Shown here: one piece after another, positions 47,067 to 57,200 of the stretch
Layout of the letters: each line of letters begins with the position of its first letter
Position numbering within the stretch: position 1 is the stretch's first letter
Origin: Hanleya hanleyi
Taxonomy: Eukaryota > Mollusca > Polyplacophora > Lepidopleurida > Hanleyidae
Assembly (NCBI GenBank): GCA_036873755.1
Contig: JAVTVY010016188.1
Coordinates: forward strand, 1 to 64,000
Direction of reading: 5' to 3'
DNA length: 64,000 bases
Notes under the pieces: model-generated
Databases searched by the model: none
What the model saw: only the letters and a program-made list of their open reading frames with translations
What the model was told of the DNA's origin: nothing
Program-made: the position numbers and the translations under genes

Positions 47067-48782
47067 CAGGGGTTATTCTTGACAAAAGTTTTTCATCTAC
47101 TCAATTTCTGAATTTAATAAAACTCAATTTTTTTCGCGCGCCTTTGGCGCGCTAAATAATGCCTAAAACTCAATTTTTCCCGATTTTCATCGAATGAAGT
47201 ATGAAAACTCAATTTTTCCCAATTTTCATCGAATGAAGTGCGAAAACTCAATTTTTAGTGCCTTTTCATCTTAGAAATAGGAATAGCATGCAAAAAAAAT
47301 ACATGCAATACCCCCCAAAAAAAGAGAGTGTGTACGGGCGTTTCAGAGGTATATTTCTTCCAGTGTAAATCTAAATGATGAAAAATTCTTCTGTGCTTGA
47401 AAACAGCTGATTGCATACACAGGTTTGCAGTATGCATCTCAAATGTCAGTTGTATGGCCAACATTTTGGTTGGCTTTCAGAAAAATGAAAATAAAATGCG
47501 CCCTCCATCACGTTTTTTTTCACCCCCTCTACAACATTGTGTTGTTGTTTACATTTCTTGACATCTGGCAGCTCTACATCATCCCGCCTACTTTCACTTT
47601 CAGCGACGTGCAAATGCCTGCGTCTGACTCTCCCCATTTACTGGAGTTTATTATTGATCATCGACGAGGAGTCAACTGTATGAATGTCTCCATGCATAGA
47701 TCTTTATTCAGTTCTTTATTTTTCTAAGTTCAGTTTTTCAGCATTTTAACTGTTACGCTGCGGCGAGTCGTTCAAACGGCTCTCGTCTTTCTATACGAAA
47801 AATGCGACGAGCCTTTGCTTCTGCCAATGCGAGTACAGCGATGTACCAGTCTGAAATCGCATTTTTTCAAATTTACCAAGCATGAAACTCGATAAAAACC
47901 ATACATATATTGTTAGCTAAGCCTGATTTGATTTCTTGAATGTAAACTTGATATTCTGTCTCAGAATAACGAAGTCGGGAGGAAGAAATAAAAATGAAAA
48001 ATAAAAAAAAAACACCAACGGAGATTTCCATAAAACGTTGTCGAGAAGCCGCCCAGAAAATATAAAATACTCACAGAAAACCCCTTCAAAATATATGATT
48101 CTTTGGTATAGTTGAAGTACAGAAGCTCAGTTTATATTTCCAAATTGCGGGTTTCGATTAAATCCGCTAAACAAACTTTATTTTCAAATTTCTTTCGAGC
48201 TTCTGCGCCACGTAATTTCGTTGCGATGAGATAAAAATGGCGTTTCCCTCAGATCAGCTTGACCCAGTTGAGCGCTTCGATGTAGGTCACGTTACCCCGC
48301 TTGTCCAATCAAGGTAACCGATACAGGATCGGCTGTTACTGTTACTAGAGAAACGGGAAAACACCCCTTGCAGTTTTTCGATGTTATCGTCTGTTTGATT
48401 GGCCATCGGTCGTAATCACGCATTCAATCAGAAACTACAAGGAATTCCCTTTCCAATGAAACGTCATACGCCCGCATGCAAAGTGGAACAAAACGTAGGC
48501 TGTGCGTATAACAACAACAACGCACACATCGGTCTTCCACCACGTGAGTGGAGTCTTTTCTTTCTTCTCGCGAGCTGTATTATCTTTGCATTTCGTTACA
48601 GAAACTCAATTTTATTGAAGGAAACTCAAGTTTTTCGCGCGCCTACGGCGCGCGAATGTCCGAAAAATAAAATACTCAATTTTTTCATGGAAAACTCAAT
48701 TTCCAAAAAAACGTCAAAACTCAATTCTTATTTGTTTTTCATCGGGGTTACCCCGATGAAAAACTGTCCAGAAAAACCCCTG
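47067..48782. mobile_element. hAT-like non-autonomous transposon, 1.7 kb, 6-bp TSD TATATC
   Basis: The left end CAGGGGTTATTCTTGACA and the right end (complement CAGGGGTTTTTCTGGACA) are inverted, and both lead into AGTTTTTCATC. TATATC flanks both sides (47061-47066 and 48783-48788). Subterminal AAAACTCAATTTTT motifs occur four to five times near each end, and GC hairpins (CGCGCGCCTTTGGCGCGC; CGCGCGCCTACGGCGCGCG) sit at equivalent places. The interior (about 47300-48580) is partly GC-richer, with small open frames but no transposase catalytic motifs, so the element depends on another source. CAGGG ends with a 6-bp TSD point to hAT6; this is inference. Confidence 0.88.
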
Positions 48783-51613
48783 TATATCACAATTCAAATT
48801 CAACCAATCAGTGTGCCTGTTAGACCGCCCGTTCGCAGACTATTATCTGATTCCAATGAGATGTTTTAACTCCTGACCATGTTAATACATCAAGTACAAA
48901 TTTGTACATCTCCTATCATGCCTGTGACATGTAAATTAATGTGTTCAGCAATCCTGGAGTTGAATGGTGCATGGAAGTTCAACGAGGCATAAATAATTTC
49001 CCGCAGGCAGGTAGGATCTACGTCAACGTTAGTTTGCCCTGGGCAGACCGTACACATGCATGATGGGACACGTCCTTCCTGTATTAACAGTGTCAGTCTG
49101 AGTTAAAAAAAACATCTCTCAGAATTTCAACAAGAAGTGTACTTGTAGCTTTGGTTTTGGTCCACTGGTAATGTGATTAAAATCAAACCTAAAAAAAAGC
49201 TCCATCTTATCTGCCTTAGATCTGAGAACATAACGGGAGATGTTTATGCCACTCTTGAGTTTAGACGTTTGCTCTATTAATTTTCACAATATACAGAAAT
49301 ATTTACTATGTGTGTGCAAAGAGGTCATATTATTTGGAGTCAAAGGTGAATTTCACGTTCACGGTGGCTGTCCTTCGGATGATGCCTTGAGTTATGCTTC
49401 AATAACCTTCTTGAGAGAGAACTTCCAGGGGGCATTGAAGTATTACATACACAGTTAGGGCTGGTGGGGGGGGGGGGGGATTCAAAATCTGGACTTTTTT
49501 TTGAGTACTTAATACTTGAATGGTCCCTAGCTGCTCGAATATTTGAGAAGAGTGCATGTGTCAACCTGCCACAACCTGAACCTACTCTGCTACATTTAAT
49601 AATGTACATTATGATTCTAATTGGCCAAGAGGCATGTGTACAAAACCTATACTGCGTTTTAACTCGTATTCAATCGGAGGTTATATCTGGCAGTAGAAGG
49701 TACATGTATACTGTTAGATTCCATGAGAAGGCCCCATGTTTGATCGCAAAATTTTACATGGTCACATGTATGGGTGTATTTTAAACATGTTAAAGCTCCA
49801 AGAGTACTTGTTCTTCTTCAAAATCAATTCTCCAGACAAGGGCAGTAATGGGAGGCTTGCACAATAGGACAAGAAGATAAACAGGAAATGCCAGTTCTGT
49901 CAGTTGATTGGTTAACTAGGCCAATTCCACTAACAGGAAGTGGAAATCTCAGAAGCTGATTGGATAAACAGTATTGTGCGAGTTCCCCATTGGAGGTCTG
50001 CCTATCTTGCAATCAGTTTAGGGTCAGTCGGTCAGACAAGTAAGCAGAAGAAATAGATTTTCATCCCCTGGGCATCCCATTCTGGGTCCCAGCTTACACT
50101 TCACTGAAACCTTTCAAACATTAAATAAATCAAAGGCCGATTCAAATCTAATATCTTGAACCACAACTCATCTGCAGGTTGTTCAATATTAGCTGCGTCT
50201 TCCAATGACAACCTCGGGCCATTTTTCTATGGTACATGTACATGTTGCCTCAATTTTTATGATTGTGCATGTGTCTCCATCAGATCTGCTTTCTTTTTAA
50301 GGCTGTCGCTTCGCGCACAGCCTTATTGGATCAGCTTGGTCTCATGGGGGCCAAAATCGCTTTGTCCGCAAGATTGCGAAAAACAAAGCAGTGTTGGGAC
50401 TTACGTTCACAGTGCCAAATGTGGACAAGACATTGAACTGGAAATTCGTTATAATTTCATGGTGATTGGAACTAAAGAAAGTGCGTTTTTCTTCATCGAA
50501 ATACACTCTGTTGACGCTGATTGTGAGGGTAATGGCGGCCAAATCTCGGATCAACGAGATATGGCGGTAGTTCGATAAAATCGAAATCAACCATCTCCCA
50601 TGATACTTAGCGCAGTAATCAAGGGCAAGCATTCAGTGTAGATACTCATCATTGGCGGAGGTAGCGTGGGGATTCCCAGGAATGCCCTTTTTTATCCAAT
50701 CGTAACTGTCGTTATTTGCTATCATGCCGGAGTTCTAAAAATGGCGGCCGAAGTCCAGCTCGATAATTGTTATTACTTTTGGCGTTTATGGAAATAAAAT
50801 GAGCTATACAGAGGAAATAAATGACCAGGGAGGTTGACAAATATTTATTTAATCCATAGGCCTACAAGGGCAAAACGGTGAGTCACTTCACTTATTGAAG
50901 CAGGAACCATGCGATGTAATCTAGGTCGGGCGGCCAAAACTTTCGGTTCGTTGTCAACATAATAAAATCAGTAACAAAATCAAATGTTACTATAGAGTTT
51001 AGTTCCAGCCAGTTGAACAATGAATTGAGGGATCTTTATCTACATTCAAAGAAGTAATAATTTTAGTTTTTATAGATCGATATTATAAACAAAAACAAGT
51101 AAATAGACTTGCCAAGTCGTCCCATATAAACAGTCAACTGGTCCAAAGCCAACTCGTCCCGTAATGCAGACCGTCTTGAACAATGAATTCAAAAATGTCC
51201 GATGTTGTGGAGCACAGACCTGCATTTCACAGAAATAAATTTTGCATTCGTTGCTATGCTTTGTCCCAATGTCAGAGTTCGTAAATTCTGAAACTTTCAG
51301 TGCAACACTGACTGTGCTGGGTGAAAATTATAGTGGACATGCACATTTCATCTTTATCGATTTTGATTGATCCAGGAAGTTGTTTCTGCACATGAGGAAG
51401 ATGAAGAAAGCATCAACTATATTTAAGTACAGGGGTTTTTGTTAAGCTGTGATTTCGTGCACTCACAAGGTCATGATAAGAATAGGCCTCGGCTCCTCGG
51501 ACAGAAACGACTACCTGGAGCATTCCTGGGGTTCTTCCCAGCCTCACTGGGTTTGAAGAAAACAACAGATAGCCCTACAGGCACATCATATTTAGATCTG
51601 TATCTCTTTTAAA

Positions 51614-51862
51614 ATGAAGTGGGGTTACTCTCTCGTTGATTTTGACAAGAGAGATGATTACAATTTCGACATTGTAAACTATCCCTTTCTGGACAGTAAT
51701 ATTCCAGTGGGACCTGCATATGGCGTATACATATCTCGCTTAGTAGCATTTGCTAGATCCTGTGTTAAATGTGACGATTTTAATCAACGTCACAAAACAT
51801 TGTTGCAGAAACTTATAAAATACGAATGTAGCGTGCAAGATCTATGGCGCTACGTTTCATAA
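51614..51862 (+). pseudogene. LINE-type reverse transcriptase C-terminal fragment
   Basis: An 82-codon frame reads KRDDYNFDIVNYPFLDSNIP, then GPAYGVYISRLVAFARSCVK and DDFNQRHKTLLQKLIKY. The pattern FPFL-x-SNIP, AYGVYISQL-RFAR and DF-RHK-L is one I know from the region downstream of the reverse transcriptase domain in non-LTR retrotransposon proteins of invertebrates. Only this piece is present; no RT catalytic YxDD or endonuclease is nearby, so it is a dead 3' fragment. The segment just before it (51460-51560) carries AATAGGCCTCGGCTCCTCGG, similar to the SINE at 16260-16290. Family assignment (clade) is not possible from this piece. Confidence 0.6.
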
Positions 51863-52599
51863 CTTGTGTCTAATTCCGCTTAACCCGGGGCTAGGGGCCG
51901 TATGAACCCATGTACTTCAAGATCCTCATGGTACTCATATGAACAGTCACAATCATCTCTTTTAACCTTTTCAACCTTGCAGTTGCAATTTCAGACTGTC
52001 CCACTTGATCTCATCTGAAGTGTTGTCGTGCAAAAAGTTGCGAAACTAATAAATTCTTTCATGCAGTGTGAAATAGCACGATCATCTCGAGCTGATCGTA
52101 TATATACATCTGTCGGAACAAACTTACATGTACAACACTTCTTTGCATTTTCAGAACTATATACGCCCACAGACCAAAGTTAAAAAAACTCACAACATTA
52201 AAATACACGAATAACGGCAGCCTTTCGAAGTCCACGAGTTCTAGTTATTGTATAGCATTATGCATTATATAGCTTTTTTTTTTTTAAGGTTAGATTGGAA
52301 ATATATTGTCATGTGCACATAATTCTCACCAAATTTCTGATGAAAACAATACATGCATGTCTGCAGTGGAGTTACCATGGCAGAGAACATGGCATCTCTT
52401 GATCATATCAGGTCTTCAATGTGAACTGCAGGGCTTGAAATATAACGTTACAACAGCCCAGTACAAGACTTTTTTTGTGTGGGCGAAGTTTGTTGTCCCG
52501 ATGCCCGAATGGCTAAAGGGGGACTATAGACTTTTGGGGTCCATCCATCCGTCTGTGTGTCTGTCCAAGCCGACTTCGTTTCCGGACAATAACTTATGG

Positions 52600-53060
52600 A
52601 AAAACTGAATGGATTCTTGTCAAATTTGGTGTGTGGGTACGTCGCCTCAAGATCTTGCTTGGGATTGTTTTTGATGACAATCCGCCTATAGGTGGCACAA
52701 CCTGGGGGGCAAAGATAAAATTTCATTTCTGAACAATAACTTTTGAAAAAGTGAATGGATTCTTTTCAAATTTGGTATGTGGGTACCTCACCTCAAGATC
52801 TTGCTTGAGATAGTTGTTCACGCCGATCCGCCTATAGGTGGCGCCACCTGGGTGGCAAGCTAAACTTTGAATGAACCGATTCTTAAATTTGGTATGTGGG
52901 TACCTTGCTTCAAGATCTCGCTGGGATTGTTTTTTCATGCCAATCTGCTTATAGGTGGTGCAACCTGGGGGCTAAATTAAAATTCTGTTTCTGGACAATA
53001 AAACCCAGCCGGAATAGGACAAATTTTGGGTACCTGGCCAATAGATCTCAATTGAGATTG
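52600..53060 (+). repeat. Diverged tandem repeat, unit about 120-150 bp
   Basis: Each unit has AAATTTGGTATGTGGGTACC, CAAGATCTTGCTTG, CCGCCTATAGGTGGC and CACCTGGGGGGC-like segments. The GATCT-GCT landmark lies at about 52651, 52797, 52913 and 53045. The TATAGGTGGC core recalls the 4866-6380 segments. Confidence 0.85.
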
Positions 53061-53300
53061 CTCTCCATGTTGGGTGCTGAACGTTACAGTTCCAAGCCAA
53101 ATCAATTGAACGTCGGGAGACTTCAACCGCTCGTGTTTTCCTTTCATATTAATCTCGCAGTAAAGGGCAGGGCAACTCGAACATGCAGGGAAGAGCATAG
53201 AGGGCAACCGAAAAAAGAAGTTAATGTTTGTGATCTTGATTTTACTGTCTGTCAATGGTTGTCCTCCAGTCTTGAGAATCAGCTAATAATGGTCACATAG

Positions 53301-53609
53301 CAGGGCCTGATCCAGGCCGTTTTTGAACCCGTTATAACGGGTTTGGGCGCCATGAATTTGGGCGCCCAAATGAGAAAAAAAAAAAAATAAAAATATTTTT
53401 GTTAGCAAATTCCCTCTGAACAGGCTGAAACCTATATTAATGCAATTACTATTGCCAAATATTAAGTTATCAGGCTGTATTTAGACCATTCAATACTCCC
53501 ACAGCTTCCATGGGCTTCGACAGTCCCACATCGCGGCCTATTTCACTATAACTTATCACACTCTGCGCCAGGTAAGGGTGCCCAAACTAAAAGTCTAGAT
53601 CAGGCCCTG
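53301..53609. mobile_element. hAT5-like MITE, 309 bp, TSD CATAG (copy 2)
   Basis: The same element as 34533-34851, with the same ends and interior, differing only in the A-rich tract as far as I can see. It is flanked by CATAG at 53296-53300 and 53610-53614. It lies 650 bp upstream of the giant exon. Confidence 0.94.
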
Positions 53610-54258
53610 CATAGAATACATGTATGTGTTATCCTCTGTAGTAATTACTCCAATGTGCACATTTTGTTCCCAATGGGTGTCTGTATAATTTATGTACTTC
53701 ACTGTTGTAATCTGTTGAACTCTGTGTCTTGGCATATGGAAGGCCCAAGTGTCCTGATATGAATGGCCAAGTGTCTCCATACTGGAAAACCTGCATGGAT
53801 CTATCAAATAGACAAAAAACATACATATATGGAAGGGTTGAAGACATAAACCATTTTCTCAACTGTAGAATGCACCTAGCAATTCTAAATATTTTCCCAA
53901 CTAAGTTCTGCCAATTAAGAACTTGCCTCTTTTGTTTTTTGTAATGTCAAAATTCTTCAAATAGTTCCAATTTATACAGGAGGCCTAGCATGAAAAATGA
54001 ACTTGGTTTGGTGAACTACACTGCCACTTTGCAATGGCTAGAATGACGAAACCATTGTCCTAGTTTTCAACCATTATGAGAAAAGACAATTTTTCTGGAT
54101 ATGTGAACACTTGGCCATTGATATTTATATGTACTGGAAGACACTTGGCCATTAATATTTATGTGTACCGGTACTGGAATATAACCCCTGGTGTTGGACC
54201 TTTGCTTACAAAGTATGGGTTTGGGAAAGGCCTATATCTATCTTCTTTATCCACCCAG

Positions 54259-57200
54259 ATAATAGTGGCAGCATGGAAGTTGATTGGGGAGGAGATACTA
54301 GTGACTCTACGGGGGTATTGTCTGATGAGAGCCTTGGACAGTTTGGGATGGAGGGGGTCAACTCAGCAGTCACTACATCTAGAACATCTAGTAGTATTGG
54401 TCACCAAATCAGGAACACCAGTGAATTAGGACCTCAGTATTCCACTTTTGCTGGGAACAGCCCCACATATGACTTGCCTAATAACACGATCGGAAACTGT
54501 CACCCGGGATCAGGCATTGAAACAGAAAACTATCACTCCAACCATTCTAATATATGTGCACATTTCGCTTCCACACCCCATCTTCAAGCTTCTCTAACGG
54601 CTCCCAATTTAATCACAGGCAGCACATCTCCTGGTCAGTTCCACCCTCACTTGCACGATTCTTTAGTAGTAGAAAAAGTACAACATCAGGCTTTTCGTTC
54701 CCTATCAATAGACAAGTGTTCTGAAACTCACTTTCCCCAATATGTCCAAAACTGTGAAGAGCTAGAGCTGGACTATGGTGACAATTCTCATGTTGTACAG
54801 GTGGACTGTCAACAGGGAAAAGACTCTGCCAGCTGTACAAATAAACCTGCTGTAGTTTTGGAAAACTGCGATGTAGACAACTCCATTGCAGGCAACATAC
54901 AGAATTCAAGGAGTTTTGGATATGAAAGTAAACAGGTTGATTTAATGTATGATGGACAGAATGAACCACTGATGTATGATACACATCTTCAAACATCCAA
55001 AGTTCTCAAAGAACGTGATTCTAACAGGCCTGGGTCTGGTGCTTACACGATAGCTTTCCTTGATCATGATGATTGGGGTGACATTGACGATGACCCTAAC
55101 AGTGGTGAACGGAATGATACTGACCAATTACATGTTGGTGGTGGGTCATTGGCGGGGGATCAACAGGTGCTGGAGAATGAGGACTTGGCTGAACTAAGGG
55201 CCGCTTTGGCCTCCATGTTGGACCAGGCGCATGTGCAAGATCAAAGGCCAGAGTGGCATGATGGGAGGTTCTCCCCCCCTGAATACCACAATGCTGATGG
55301 TGCTAATTTTGAAGATGTTCCAATGAGATATAGAGAATATTTGGAAGAGGGTACTTTTTTCTTTCCAGTATACCGGGCCAAGGACAGTACCACCGGAGAA
55401 CCTACCTACGTGGTTATCACCGATGATGGGTCGTCAGACTCGTTGAGTATCATCACCGAGGTCACAGAACCCAGTGATAACGAGTATGACCGTGACTTCG
55501 AAGAAGTTTACAGAAAAGCTGAGCAACAGGAGGGAAATGCTGGGGACAGTGCAGATCTTGACATGCTTATCCAACAGAATTTATCGGCAGAAGTCGTGGA
55601 CCAGGCACAAGGGAAGTATTCGTCATCTGGATCCATAAAATCTGCTAGAGCTGCAGAATCTGCTAAAGCTACTTCAGTTCATGAAGGTGAACATAGTGAC
55701 ACTTTATTGGAAAAGGTGATCTCTCTGGAGAAAAATAAGCTTTCTTCAGATGAAAATTTTTCAAGGACAGAACAGTCCGATGTTCAACATGGTGATGTCC
55801 CTTCAAGTGAGGAACTACTGTTGGATTCTGAGCAGGTTAAAATCCCTGCCATAGATGATGATGAGAGCAGTGTGACAATCACTGAACTCGAGGATGATCT
55901 CGTCCAATCACAGTTCTCTCATGAACATTCTACTCCATCTGAGGACGAGGTTGTCGCCGGCAACTCTGAAGATTCTCATACACTTGATGGGCTTGATGGA
56001 ACATATGGCAGTGATTTTGACAAAGAGACTAGCATGAAACAGGAAAAGAATTCAGTTGTATTGATTTCGCAGACACCAACTGAGCCAAAGAAGCTGTCTG
56101 CTGGAAAATTGACATTGGAGACAGAGATTGAACAAACTCTCCCTGTGAAGGGTGAATCAAACTTTGACAATGATGACCCGAAGGTGAAATCTGTTGGCCA
56201 TTATCTTGAAAATAAAGAGACTAGCAGGACAACACCCAAAGATGTAGTGATGGGTAATGTAGATGGTGCTACAATGATTAGAGACATTGCCCTTGTAACA
56301 AACAGTGAAGTAAACTTAGGCACTGATGATCCGAAGATCAAGTCTGTTAGCCCTTATCTTGAAAATGAAGCACAAGAGAATAGCAGGACAACTCCCGATG
56401 ATGGTGATAGAATGATAAAAGACATTGCCCTTGTAACAAGCAGTGAAGTGAAGCTTAGCACTTATGATCAGAAGATTGAGTCTGCTAGAAAAAAACATGA
56501 TAAGGAAAACATGGAAATGATGCTTGAAGATGACCATGCTGTGAGTATTGCTCATGATGGCTCAGAGAGTGTTGGATCTGCTTTCACTGATGACACTGTC
56601 CTTGATGATGTTGCTGCTGTTCTTCATGAGAAAACGATTCGAGAGGAAGCAAATGACGACCCATCAATACAAGAATCTGATCTTCCCACTCTTGGAATAC
56701 ATCATGTCCCAGATGTGACATTCCCATCAGAAGCTGTCAGGAAGCCAGCTATCTCAGAAATGTTAGAACAGTTAGCTGACTTAGATTCAGATGTTAAAAA
56801 CAAGGAGATTGTTGAATCAGAAAACACAGTTCAAACTGATCAGGCCGATGTTGATGAATCTGATCGTGACGGACATTTTGTTTCCTTGGTACAGGCAGTT
56901 CCTGATCAAATTCGAGAACCAGAAATCCCATTTACAAATGAAATTGAAGATCTCCAGTTGAATCAATCTGATGATTTCAACCAGCCAGTGAATGTTGTCT
57001 CAGATGTGACTTCCACATCTGATGCAAACAGGGTTGAATCAGACTTCGATACTCATGATCTGAAAATCGAATCTGTTAGCCCTCATCTTGAGAAAGATTT
57101 ACAAGAGACTAGCAGGACAACAGCTGAAGATGTAGTGATGGGTAATGTAGATGGTGCTACAATGATTAAAGACATTGCTCTTGTAACAAACAGTGAAAAA

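Larger units (their letters stand above)
43776..54258 (+). other. Intron 6 (10.5 kb)
   Basis: GTAACA donor and CTTTATCCACCCAG acceptor, both phase 1. It contains the MITE, hAT-like element, SINE, LINE fragment and arrays listed below. Stretches at about 44200-44640, 45000-45400, 46000-47060, 48790-51450 and 53615-54258 hold nothing I can name. A patch at 50280-50760 has three ATGGCGG (YY1-like) motifs and could be regulatory. Confidence 0.7.

Noticed and set aside
48399..48869. A 156-codon plus-strand frame
   Set aside because: It crosses the right end and TSD of the hAT-like element and contains the subterminal motifs; no domain is recognised.
50156..50578. A 140-codon plus-strand frame
   Set aside because: No recognisable domain, no splice context, and it overlaps a CpG-richer non-coding patch; an overlapping minus frame of similar length exists.
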